Origin: Pilimelia terevasa
Lineage (GTDB): Bacteria; Actinomycetota; Actinomycetes; Mycobacteriales; Micromonosporaceae
Direction of reading: 5' to 3'
Length of the DNA: 64,000 bases
Assembly: GCF_014647915.1 (NCBI RefSeq)
Contig: NZ_BMQC01000004.1
Coordinates: forward strand, 248,001 to 312,000
This document shows, one piece after another, positions 17,232 to 28,247 of this stretch; position 1 is the first letter of the stretch, and each line of letters starts with the position of its first letter. The position numbers were made by a program, and so were the translations under genes. The notes below the pieces were generated by a model. That model made no database searches, was not told the origin of the DNA, and worked only from the letters and a program-made list of their open reading frames with translations.

Positions 17232-18884
17232 ATGCGAAAGCCCAGGATCCGACCAGCATTGCACCGGTTGTCCCGCCCCGGCCTCGCCATCGGCGCGGCC
17301 GCCCTGCTGGTCGTCGGCCTCAGCGCGCCCGCCATGGCGGCCAGCGTGCCGATGACGCTCAGCGCCCCGTCCGGGCCCAGCCAGGGCGGCAACACCCTGA
17401 CCGGTACCACGACGACCGCGGTCTTCAACGCCAACAGCGCGGTCGAGTTCCAGTACGTCGGCACCGGCGCCGCCGCCGCGTGCTCGGCCGTCTACGCGGC
17501 GCCGGCCGCCGTCGTCGTGGCGGGCACCCCGCCGGTCCAGACCGCGGGCATCCTGGCCGTACCGGCCGCCAACGTGCGGCTGCTGTCGACCACCAAGCTC
17601 GGCATCACGGTACCCGCCACGGTCGCGCTCGCCGGCGGCCAGACGACGGCGAAGTACAACGTCTGCGTCTACTCCGGCACCGTCACCGGCGCCAGCGGCA
17701 GCCCGCTGATCGCCAACGCGGCGTACTCGATCGCCGCCAAGCCCGTGATCTCCGCGATCTCCCCGAGCACCGGTCCGGCGCTCGGCGGCAAGACCGTCAC
17801 CATCACCGGCTCGAACTTCCCGACCACCGCGGGCGCGCTCACCGCCAGCATCGGCGGCACGGCGCTCACCGGCATCTCGGTGGCGGCCAACGGCAACAGC
17901 TTCACGGCCAACCTGCCGGCCAAGACCGCCGGCGGACCGTACACGCTGTCGGTGACCTCGGCCGGCGGCACGGTGACCAAGGCCAACGCCTTCACCTACA
18001 CCAACGGCATCGTCGTGGTGCCGAACACGGCGCCCAACACCGGCGCGACGCTGCCCGACATCGACATCCAGGGCGTGGGCTTCACCAACCTGGACTTCAG
18101 CATGACCACCGGCGCCACGCCGAACGACGCCAAGTCGCACGTGTACCTGGTCGACGGCAAGTACGACCCGACCACCAACTCCGGCAACAAGACCATCGGT
18201 GAGGTCGCGGAGTGCATCAACGTCCTCGTCGTCAGTGACACCGAGGTCATCTGCAGCATGAACCTGCGCAGCCGGATCAGCACCACCGGCACCTACACGA
18301 CCGTCGCCGCACGCACGGTCGCCGACGGTGCCACGACCAACGCGAGCACGACGCTCACGTCGGCCACGGCGGCCTTCACCTCGGCGGACGTCGGCATGTC
18401 GCTGTCGGTGGCCAGCAACACCCAGGTGCCCGCGGGTACCACGATCGTCTCGGTCACCAACCCGACGACCGTGGTCCTGTCGGCGGCGGCCACCGCCACC
18501 GCCACCGGTGTCAGCACGACGATCGGCCCGCGCACCGCGGCGAGCGTCACGACCGTCAACGCCAGCACCGGTGTGACCGCGGCGGCGCCGCAGTTCACCG
18601 TCGCCGACGTCGGCCGCTCGATCACCGGTACCGGCATTCCGGCCGGCACCGTGATCAGTGCCTACACCAGCGCCACGCAGGTCACCCTGTCGAACGCGGC
18701 CACCGCGGGCGGCACCGTCACCATGACGATCGCGAACCCGGTCCCGGTGCCCAACGGCACCTACACCGTCGCCGTGATCAGCAACGGTGCGGTGGACGTC
18801 CAGGCCGGCGGCGCCAGCGAGGACGCCAACTACACCGAGTCGATCATCTCCAGCGGGTCGACGTTCACGGTCGCGGACTACTGA
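17232..18884 (+). CDS. Secreted IPT/TIG-domain protein with inserted duplicated repeats
   Basis: The 550-residue exported protein has an N-terminal signal peptide (basic residues 1-15, hydrophobic core about 18-32, AMAA cleavage area). An IPT/TIG immunoglobulin-like domain is seen at about 175-260 (ISPSTGPALGGKTVTITGSNF). Two related repeats of about 65 residues follow at roughly 365-510. Each has the pattern F-T-x-A-D-V-G-x-S then xPAGTxIxxxxxxTxVxLSxAAT, known from phage-tail and surface adhesin repeats. The chain ends in AD-Y with no membrane anchor, so it is released or non-covalently held. GGGGGGA 8 bases before the ATG supports the start. A GC hairpin follows the gene. It is likely a surface or extracellular binding protein; the ligand is unknown. 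Confidence 0.78.
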   Translation: MRKPRIRPALHRLSRPGLAIGAAALLVVGLSAPAMAASVPMTLSAPSGPSQGGNTLTGTTTTAVFNANSAVEFQYVGTGAAAACSAVYAAPAAVVVAGTPPVQTAGILAVPAANVRLLSTTKLGITVPATVALAGGQTTAKYNVCVYSGTVTGASGSPLIANAAYSIAAKPVISAISPSTGPALGGKTVTITGSNFPTTAGALTASIGGTALTGISVAANGNSFTANLPAKTAGGPYTLSVTSAGGTVTKANAFTYTNGIVVVPNTAPNTGATLPDIDIQGVGFTNLDFSMTTGATPNDAKSHVYLVDGKYDPTTNSGNKTIGEVAECINVLVVSDTEVICSMNLRSRISTTGTYTTVAARTVADGATTNASTTLTSATAAFTSADVGMSLSVASNTQVPAGTTIVSVTNPTTVVLSAAATATATGVSTTIGPRTAASVTTVNASTGVTAAAPQFTVADVGRSITGTGIPAGTVISAYTSATQVTLSNAATAGGTVTMTIANPVPVPNGTYTVAVISNGAVDVQAGGASEDANYTESIISSGSTFTVADY

Positions 18885-18910
18885 CCGGGAACCCTGCCTG
18901 ACCGGCGACG

Positions 18911-18941
18911 GCGGCGGCCCGGACCACGTCCGGGCCGCCGC
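18911..18941 (+). terminator. Intrinsic terminator hairpin after the IPT/TIG gene
   Basis: A perfect 14-base stem, GCGGCGGCCCGGAC pairing with 18928-18941 across a CAC loop, begins 26 bases after the stop codon. There is no U-tract, as is usual for actinobacterial terminators. Confidence 0.75.
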
Positions 18942-19025
18942 TGCGCCGGGGCGCCACCCGTCCCGTCCCATCCGGGCGCGCCGCCCGCGCGCGGCGACGC
19001 GCCACCCGGCCACTGAGGAGCTGGC

Positions 19026-19709
19026 ATGAACCCCCTTCGGCACACCACGCCGTCCGCCGAGACGGTCGCGTGGCGCCGTCGGCGCCTGCGGTTCGCGATC
19101 GGCGGCGCCCTCGGCGGCGCGCTGATCGGCGGCGCGGCGCTCGTCCTGTACCCCTTCGACGACCGGGCCGCGGACAGCCCCGCCCCGCCGCCGGCCGCCG
19201 CACCCGCGCCCGACACCGCCGCCGGCGGAACCGGTACCGCCGCCGCATCCGACCCGACCGCCGCGACGCGCCCCCGGGCCGCCGCCGCGAGCCCGACGCG
19301 GCGGATGAGCACCCGGGAGCGGATCGCCGCGGCGAAGGCCGCCCCGCACGTGCCCGCGGCCGCGCCGCAGGCCCCGGTGCCCGACAACGACAGCGTGTCC
19401 GTGGTGAACACCGGGCAGCTCCGCAAGGACCGGCGCACCCTGCGGGTCGTCTCGGCGCGCGCCGACCTGACCGGGCAGCGCGAACTGGCCTGGATCGCCG
19501 ACGAGGGCCGGCCGGTCGGCAACGCCCGGTGTACCCAGAAGTTCCAGTTCAGCTCCGGCCGCCCGGCCGCCGAGCGGCCGACGCTGCTGATGTGCTGGCG
19601 GACCAGCGCCGCCCGCAGCGCCTACACGATCCTGGTGGACCTCTCCGGCCGGCCCTCGGCCGCCGACAGCCTGCTCGCCCTGGACCGGGCCTGGTCCCGG
19701 CTGACCTGA
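19026..19709 (+). CDS. Membrane-anchored hypothetical protein
   Basis: The 227-residue protein has a basic cytoplasmic N-terminus (WRRRRLRF), one membrane helix at about 23-44 (IGGALGGALIGGAALVLY), a Pro/Ala/Thr-rich stalk of about 70 residues, and a compact C-terminal domain (about 125-227). Two Cys (NARCTQKF and LLMCWRT) are spaced for a disulfide. The C-terminal domain has the look of small secreted domains with alternating strands. I recognise no family. The ribosome site GAGGAG lies 6 bases before the ATG. It follows the IPT/TIG gene in the same direction but is separated by a terminator, so it is probably transcribed on its own. Confidence 0.72.
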   Translation: MNPLRHTTPSAETVAWRRRRLRFAIGGALGGALIGGAALVLYPFDDRAADSPAPPPAAAPAPDTAAGGTGTAAASDPTAATRPRAAAASPTRRMSTRERIAAAKAAPHVPAAAPQAPVPDNDSVSVVNTGQLRKDRRTLRVVSARADLTGQRELAWIADEGRPVGNARCTQKFQFSSGRPAAERPTLLMCWRTSAARSAYTILVDLSGRPSAADSLLALDRAWSRLT

Positions 19710-19794
19710 GCCACCCGACCGACCCGGGCACCGGATGTCGGGTGCGGGCGGTCCCCTGCGGCCTAGCGTGGTGCCCCGGAGGGAAGGGGCGCGG

Positions 19795-20667
19795 ATGCTG
19801 GACCGGCTCAACGACGCGATGGAGTACGTGGAGCGGCACCTGGACCGGCCGCTGGACGTGGCCGCGCTCGCCCGGATCGCCACGACATCGGAGTACCACT
19901 TCCGCCGGCTGTTCTCCGCCCTGGCGGGGATGCCGCTGTCGGAGTACGTGCGCCGGCGCCGCCTGACCGTTGCCGGCGCCGAGGTGCTCGACGGGCGGGA
20001 GACCCTGCTGGCTGTGGCGGTGCGCTACGGGTACGGCTCGGGGGAGGCGTTCGCCCGGGCGTTCCGCGCGGTGCACGGCGTGGGTCCGGCCGAGGTCCGC
20101 CGGGGCGGCGCGCCCCTGCGATCGCAGCCGCGGATGGCCTTCCGCCTCGTCGTCGAAGGGAGTAACACCATGCGGTACCGGGTCGTCGACAAGGACGCGT
20201 TCCGCGTCGTGGGGTGGCGGGCGCGGGTCCCGCTGGTGCACGAGGGGATGAACCCCGCGTTGGTGGCGTTCATCCGCGGGATCGACAAGGCGGAGCTGGC
20301 GGCCGTGGCCGCGCTCGCCGACCAGGAGCCGGCCGGGGTGCTCGGCGCCAGCGTCAACCTGGCCGAGGACCGGGCCGAGGGTACCGAGCTGGACTACTAC
20401 CACGGCGTGGTCACCGGCGCCCCGGCCCCCGCCGGCCGGGACAGCCTCGCGGTCCCGGCCGGCCGGTGGGCGGTGTTCGACAGCGAGGGCGCGTTCCCGC
20501 AGGCGCTCCAGTACCTGTGGCGCGACGTGTTCACCCAGTGGTTCCCGGCCAACCCGTACCGCAGCCGCCCCGGCCCCGAGATCCTGCAGACGCGCCTGTC
20601 CGCGGACGGGGCGCACGCCGCGGCCCAGCTCTGGATCCCGGTGGAGCGGGAGCCGCGGACCGGGTGA
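19795..20667 (+). CDS. AraC family regulator with GyrI-like ligand-binding domain
   Basis: The protein has 290 residues. Two helix-turn-helix motifs of the AraC type occupy about 8-105 (ALARIATTSEYHFRRLFSAL; AVAVRYGYGSGEAFARAFRA). A GyrI-like effector domain follows (about 128-287), with the repeated beta-alpha-beta-beta frame and an acidic pocket (DRAEGTELDYYHGVV; VPAGRWAVFDSEG). This arrangement is that of the Rob and SoxS-related regulators, which bind small hydrophobic ligands and activate efflux or stress genes. The ATG at 19795 is preceded by GGAGGGAAGGGG. The sulfotransferase gene follows after 78 bases but has its own leader. The target genes are not evident. Confidence 0.9.
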   Translation: MLDRLNDAMEYVERHLDRPLDVAALARIATTSEYHFRRLFSALAGMPLSEYVRRRRLTVAGAEVLDGRETLLAVAVRYGYGSGEAFARAFRAVHGVGPAEVRRGGAPLRSQPRMAFRLVVEGSNTMRYRVVDKDAFRVVGWRARVPLVHEGMNPALVAFIRGIDKAELAAVAALADQEPAGVLGASVNLAEDRAEGTELDYYHGVVTGAPAPAGRDSLAVPAGRWAVFDSEGAFPQALQYLWRDVFTQWFPANPYRSRPGPEILQTRLSADGAHAAAQLWIPVEREPRTG

Positions 20668-20702
20668 CCCCCGTCGGTGCGCCACCGCCTCCCAACAATC
20701 CC

Positions 20703-20736
20703 CCCAAAGCGGACATATACTTTGTCCGTTTTTGGG
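20703..20736 (+). promoter_or_regulatory. Two-step inverted repeat over a -10 element and the ribosome site of the sulfotransferase gene
   Basis: CGGACA (20710-20715) and TGTCCG (20723-20728) form a perfect dyad with TATACT, a good -10 hexamer, in the 7-base loop. A second pair, CCCAAA (20703-20708) with TTTGGG (20731-20736), extends the structure. Its 3' arm runs into the ribosome site GGGAGG (20734-20739). The element could be a repressor operator, a hairpin that hides the ribosome site, or the terminator of the AraC gene; the first reading is favoured by the embedded -10. Confidence 0.5.
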
Positions 20737-20745
20737 AGGTTTCCG

Positions 20746-21690
20746 ATGGTGAAGGTGCTGTATATCGCGGGCTGGGGCCGCAGCGGTACGACGATCCTCG
20801 ACAACATCCTCAACGCCTACCCGAGCGTCTTCTCGGCGGGGGAGCTGTTCTACCTCTGGCGCCGGGGGCTGGTCCAGGGCCGGCGGTGCGGCTGCGGCGT
20901 CCGCCTCCCCGACTGCCCCTGCTGGTCGGCGATCCGGCGGCAGGCGTTCGGCACGGCCGAGCCGGACCCGCGCGAGATGATGGCGCTGCAGGCCGAGGCC
21001 GCCCGCGCCCGGCACGCCCTGCGGCTGTACCACCGGCCGCACGAGCCGGCGGTGCGCCGGTACCGGGAGATCATGGGCCAGGTGTACCGGGCGGTCGGCG
21101 AGGTCACCGGCGCGGAGCTGGTGGTGGACTCGTCCAAGACGCCGGCCGGCGCGGCGGTCCTGGCGCGGCTGGCGGGCGTGGAGGGGTACCTGGTCCACAT
21201 GGTCCGCGACCCGCGCGCCGTGGCGTACTCCTGGATGCGCGCCAAGCCGCAGGTCGACCGGCCCAGACCCGCCATGATGGACCGGCACGGCCCGTGGGAG
21301 AGCACCGGCCAGTGGCTGGCCTGCAACGCCGTCATCGCCCACCTCGCCCCCGCCTACGGCCCGCGGCAGGCCCGGCTGCGGTACGAGGACTTCCTGACCG
21401 ACCCGCGCGCCCGCGTGGAGAACCTCCTGCGGCTGGCCGGCGTGTCGACGGCCGACGGCCCGTTCCGCGGCCCGCGCGAGGTCGCGCTGGTGCCCAACCA
21501 CACCGTGTCGGGCAACCCGAGCCGGTTCACCACGGGGACGGTCACCCTGCGCCTGGACGACGCCTGGCGCGGCGGTCAGCGGCCGCGCGACCGCGTGGTC
21601 GCCAGCGCGGTCGCGCTCCCGCTGCTGCGCCGCTACGGCTACCCGCTCCAGCCGCGGCGCCCCCCGGCCGCCGGCCCGCGACCGCGCTGA
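20746..21690 (+). CDS. Sulfotransferase family protein
   Basis: The 314-residue protein has the two PAPS-binding signatures of sulfotransferases. The 5'-phosphosulfate loop GWGRSGTTIL is near residues 9-18, and a 3'-phosphate segment VHMVRDPRAVAYSW is near 155-168. RYEDFLTDP (near 210) is also a common family line. A Cys-rich insert (RRCGCGVRLPDCPCW) at about 45-60 is unusual and may bind a metal or form disulfides. Sulfotransferases move sulfate from PAPS to sugars, lipids or small molecules; the acceptor here is unknown. The ATG at 20746 has TGGGAGGT upstream. The leader carries an inverted repeat that may control it. Confidence 0.87.
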   Translation: MVKVLYIAGWGRSGTTILDNILNAYPSVFSAGELFYLWRRGLVQGRRCGCGVRLPDCPCWSAIRRQAFGTAEPDPREMMALQAEAARARHALRLYHRPHEPAVRRYREIMGQVYRAVGEVTGAELVVDSSKTPAGAAVLARLAGVEGYLVHMVRDPRAVAYSWMRAKPQVDRPRPAMMDRHGPWESTGQWLACNAVIAHLAPAYGPRQARLRYEDFLTDPRARVENLLRLAGVSTADGPFRGPREVALVPNHTVSGNPSRFTTGTVTLRLDDAWRGGQRPRDRVVASAVALPLLRRYGYPLQPRRPPAAGPRPR

Positions 21691-21718
21691 CCGGGGGAGC
21701 GGCCGCTACGCTGCCGGC

Positions 21719-21997
21719 ATGTTCGTCGTGACGCTGGAGTACCGGGTGCCGCTGCCCGAGGTCGACGCCCTGCTGCCGGCGCACCGGGAGTGGCTGGACC
21801 GGCTGCTGGCCGACGGCCACCTGGTCGCCTGCGGCCCCCGGGTACCCCGCACCGGCGGCGTCATCGTCGCCCGGGCGGCCAGCCGCGGGCAGCTCAACGC
21901 CCTGCTGGCCACCGACCCGCTGCACCAGGCCCGCGCCGCGGCCTACACGGTCGTCGAGTTCACCGCGGTCCGCGGCCTGCCAGACCTGCTGGACTGA
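21719..21997 (+). CDS. YciI family protein
   Basis: The 92-residue protein matches the YciI (YCII) ferredoxin-like fold from end to end. It starts with a strand FVVTLEYRV, then AHREWLDRLLADGHLVACGP (with the conserved His and the GxLxxxGP turn), then GGVIVARAAS and the conserved ATDPLHQA, and ends with a strand TVVEFTAV. Members are small proteins with a His/Asp pair that may be catalytic, but few have known reactions. The start ATG lies 28 bases after the sulfotransferase stop, so the two may be co-transcribed. The stop codon is followed at once by GCC and AGC trinucleotide repeats. Confidence 0.88.
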   Translation: MFVVTLEYRVPLPEVDALLPAHREWLDRLLADGHLVACGPRVPRTGGVIVARAASRGQLNALLATDPLHQARAAAYTVVEFTAVRGLPDLLD

Positions 21998-22051
21998 GCC
22001 GCCGCCGCCGCCGCCGCCGCCGGCCGCCGCAGCAGCAGCAGCAGCAGCAGC
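21998..22051. repeat. Trinucleotide microsatellites (GCC)8 and (AGC)7
   Basis: Eight perfect GCC units (21998-22021) start at the base after the YciI stop codon. A short GGCCGCCGC link is followed by seven AGC units (22031-22051). Imperfect copies go on to about 22080. The tract is outside any supported gene and can form CAG-type hairpins. Confidence 0.9.
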
Positions 22052-22162
22052 CGCCGGCCGCCGCAGCAGCCGCAGCCGGCGCCGCGCCACAGCCGCGGGC
22101 GGACGACCGCGGTCCACACCCGACGACCGCGGTATTGACGCCGACGCCCGCGAGGTGACACC

Positions 22163-22309
22163 GTGAACACGCGTCGCTACCACGTGTCGCCGATCGTGCG
22201 TCGCCGCCCCGCCCTGCGGAGACCGGCGCCGCTGCGCCGCGTGGACCTCTGTCCGCCCGAGCCTGTGGGGTGCGAGTGGTGTCCGACCAGAAGCTGGTGC
22301 ACGTCCTGA
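22163..22309 (+). CDS. Possible small Arg/Cys-rich protein overlapping the next gene
   Basis: A 48-codon frame starts at the GTG at 22163, with GAGG 7 bases upstream. It encodes a basic N-terminal half (RRRPALRRPAPLRR) and a Cys-rich end (four Cys in the last 19 residues, LCPPEPVGCEWCPTRSWC). It overlaps the next small gene by 31 bases in another frame, which would allow coupled translation. The ribosome site is good, but the amino-acid make-up could arise by chance in this composition. No family is recognised. Confidence 0.3.
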   Translation: MNTRRYHVSPIVRRRPALRRPAPLRRVDLCPPEPVGCEWCPTRSWCTS

Positions 22310-22485
22310 CCCTGTGCGGCAACTGCGGCTGCGGCTGCCCCGAGCTGTACGTCGACCCGGAGGCCGAGCCGGCCCGGCAGGTCGTCGTCACCGACGACTT
22401 CGGCAGCGCCATCCGGATGAGCGCGCCGCAGTGGCGCGACATCGTCGCGCTGGCCAAGTCCGGCGCGCTGGACGCCGGCCCCTGA
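22279..22485 (+). CDS. Small Cys-rich protein with CGNCGCGCP motif, function unknown
   Basis: The protein is about 68 residues. The motif LCGNCGCGCPEL near the N-terminus holds four Cys in nine positions, followed by a compact strand-turn-strand segment (RQVVVTDDFGSAIRMSAPQW) and a final helix (IVALAKSGAL). The Cys cluster looks suited to bind zinc or an iron-sulfur centre, or to act in thiol chemistry. I do not know the family's role. In-frame GTGs at 22270, 22276 and 22279 are possible starts; GGGG at 22267-22270 best fits the last two. It sits upstream of, and convergent with, the orphan receptor gene. Confidence 0.65.
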   Translation: MSDQKLVHVLTLCGNCGCGCPELYVDPEAEPARQVVVTDDFGSAIRMSAPQWRDIVALAKSGALDAGP

Positions 22486-22509
22486 CCCGCGGGCGGATGC
22501 CCGGGCGGC

Positions 22510-24246
22510 TCACCCCGGCGGACGGGCACCCTCGTCGGCGGCGTGCCGGCGCAGCTCGTTGACCTGCGTCACCGTTGTCGTCACCTGGCCGACCACGGCC
22601 GAGATGGTGCTGTTCTGCTGCGCGGCGACGTCCCGGACCTCCTCGATGGCGCGCCGGACCTGGCCCAGCGCCGCGCCCAGGCCCGTCATCACCTCCGACA
22701 CCTGCGCCGCGCGGCGGTCGATGTCGCCGGCCGCCGTGGAGATCCGCGCGGCGGAGTCGGCGGTGCTGAGCGCGAGTTCCTTGACCTCCTCGGCGACCAC
22801 GGCGAAGCCGGCGCCCTCCTGCCCGGCGCGGACCGCCTCGACGGTCGCGTTGAGCGCGAGCAGCCGGGTCTCGCGGGCGACCCGGCTGATCACCGCGGCC
22901 ATGTCGGCCACCACCGGCAGGGTGCCGGCGAGGTCGGCGAGCGCCCGGTCGGCGGCGGCGGAGCGCGCGAGGATCGTGTCGGTGGCATCCGTCGCCTGGC
23001 CGATGCCACCGTCGATGCGCGCCACGCACGCCTGGACGGCGTCCATCTGGCCGGTCACCCCGTCGAGCCGGTCCACGATCGCGTCGACGACCTCGCCGGC
23101 CTCCGCGCGGGCGCGCCGCATCGAGTCCTCGCGGGCGGCCTCCCGCGCGGCGTACGAGGCGGCCAGGCCGTCGCGCTCCCGCTGGTCCGCCTCGCGCAGC
23201 AGGCCGCCCTGGGAGTGCAGGCGTTCCAACATGCCGTCGATCGCCCGGCCGAGTCCCGCGATGTCGTCCGTACCGGTGGGGCTCACCCGCAGGGCGGTGT
23301 CCCCGGAGGCGATCACCTCCTCGGTGACCCGGCGCAGCGGGGCGACCGCCCGCCGGATGGCCTGGCGCGACACGACCCACCGCGCCACGACCGCCGCCAG
23401 CGCCAGCAGGAGCAGCAGCGTGGTCAGGTTGCGGACGACGGCGGCGCCGAGGTCGGCGATGGGGCGGCCGCTGGTACCGCGCAGGACGAACGGCCGGTCC
23501 TGCCCCGCGACCGGCAGGGTGAAGGTCACCACCGTGGACCGGGGGGCGGTCTCCGCCGCGGTGCCGACCGGCCCGAGGCGCGACTCGATGGTCCGCTCGG
23601 CGGGGGGCGTGGCCCCGGCGCCGTCGCCGCGCAGGTCGACCCCGGTGCTGGTGCCCCACTCGCGCAGCAGCGCGTCGTCGACCTGGCGCAGCAGGATCAG
23701 GCTGCCGACCGCCGGGCCGGTGCTGTCGGTGCGGAACAGCCGGAAGCCGCAGCCCAGGTAGTGGGCGCCCGCCGCACCGGCGACGACCCGGCAGGCCGCC
23801 TCGCCGGGCCCGGCGGTGGGCACGACCAGTTCCCGGACCGCGTCGGCGGTGGCCAGGCCGGCGGGCGGTGCCCCGTACGCCGCGTTCCCGACGGTCCCGC
23901 CGACCCGGAACCGGCCGGCGGTGTCGACCCCGATGACCGCGCTGAGCTGGTAGATCTTGCCCATGTCGCCGGCCGGGAGGATCGCGTCGAACAGCCGGCG
24001 GTCGCCGTCGCGCACGGCCCGGTAGCTGTCGTCCCACAGGGCGTTGGTGGCGCCGACGTCGATCAGCCGCTGGACGCTGTTGTCCAGGGAGCCGACCACG
24101 GCGCGGGCGCGGTTCAGCTCCTCCCGCTCCTCCAGCCGGATGAAGCCGGGCGCGGTGACGGCGCCGGCCAGCGCGACGACCAGACCGGCCACGAGCACGG
24201 CGAGGCCGCCCACGGCCACGGCGCGGTGTCGCTTCGGCACTGCCAC
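22510..24246 (-). CDS. Methyl-accepting chemotaxis protein with CHASE4-like sensor (orphan)
   Basis: In the 578-residue receptor, membrane helix 1 is at about 9-32. An extracellular sensor of about 230 residues contains the CHASE4-type opening (LDNSVQRLIDVGATNALWDDSY). Helix 2 is near 272-292 (TTLLLLLALAAVVARWVV). A HAMP segment follows (about 293-350) and then a methyl-accepting coiled domain with tip RETRLLALNATVEAVRAG and GAGFAVVAEEVKELAL. It has no chemotaxis gene next to it, so it must signal through a kinase elsewhere, perhaps the CheA-REC at 9437-11665. The first GTG (24246) is given; GTG at 24240 with GGGGG 5 bases before it is an equal choice. Confidence 0.92.
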   Translation of the reverse strand: MAVPKRHRAVAVGGLAVLVAGLVVALAGAVTAPGFIRLEEREELNRARAVVGSLDNSVQRLIDVGATNALWDDSYRAVRDGDRRLFDAILPAGDMGKIYQLSAVIGVDTAGRFRVGGTVGNAAYGAPPAGLATADAVRELVVPTAGPGEAACRVVAGAAGAHYLGCGFRLFRTDSTGPAVGSLILLRQVDDALLREWGTSTGVDLRGDGAGATPPAERTIESRLGPVGTAAETAPRSTVVTFTLPVAGQDRPFVLRGTSGRPIADLGAAVVRNLTTLLLLLALAAVVARWVVSRQAIRRAVAPLRRVTEEVIASGDTALRVSPTGTDDIAGLGRAIDGMLERLHSQGGLLREADQRERDGLAASYAAREAAREDSMRRARAEAGEVVDAIVDRLDGVTGQMDAVQACVARIDGGIGQATDATDTILARSAAADRALADLAGTLPVVADMAAVISRVARETRLLALNATVEAVRAGQEGAGFAVVAEEVKELALSTADSAARISTAAGDIDRRAAQVSEVMTGLGAALGQVRRAIEEVRDVAAQQNSTISAVVGQVTTTVTQVNELRRHAADEGARPPG

Positions 24247-24431
24247 CCCCGCTCCGGCCGCACGGCGTGCGCGGGCGGCCCCTCGGTGCGCGCGTACCGC
24301 GGCCGCGCGGCACTGGGCGTCCGGCGGGCGGCAACGGCCAGGCTACTGGCTATGACAGGCCGTGTCCCGAAAACAAGATCATCGGGTGCGGGTCGCGGCG
24401 CGCCGCCCGGACCGGGGCCGGCCCGGCGGCG

Positions 24432-28058
<3,627 letters not shown>

Positions 28059-28064
28059 CAAGCA

Positions 28065-28143
28065 CCTCCGACATGGGAGGCGCCCTTGATGCGTGACCAG
28101 CGTCGAGCGTGGCGGGACCCGGCCCGTTGCAGCGCCTCTCGAC
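28065..28143 (-). promoter_or_regulatory. S-adenosylhomocysteine (SAH) riboswitch controlling metH
   Basis: Read on the minus strand, GTCGAG (28143-28138) is followed by AGGCGCTGCAACGGG, the invariant core of SAH aptamers. Then come a CGGG/CCCG hairpin, GCCACGCTCGAC (CTCGAC at 28107-28102 pairs with GTCGAG), and AAGGGCGCC closing stem P1 (AGGCGC 28137-28132 with GCGCCT 28083-28078). The 3' strand of P1 overlaps CCTCC (28080-28076). CCTCC can instead pair with the ribosome site GGAGG (28069-28065) across a six-base loop. SAH binding should favour P1 and free the ribosome site. A -10-like TACACT (28160-28155) puts the transcript start just before the aptamer. Confidence 0.9.
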
Positions 28144-28247
28144 TCCGATGCAGGAGTGTACCGGACCCCGACCTGCGGCCCGCCCGCGTCGTTGCCCGCC
28201 GCCGGGCGCCCGCGGCCGACGACGGCGGTCGATGCGTTGGGGCCGGC

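Noticed and set aside
21960-22529. Minus-strand frame through the trinucleotide repeats
   Set aside because: It codes for poly-Gly and poly-Ala tracts only and has no start context.
28070-28247. Cobalamin riboswitch for metH
   Set aside because: No B12-box sequence was found; the core and pairings fit the SAH aptamer instead.
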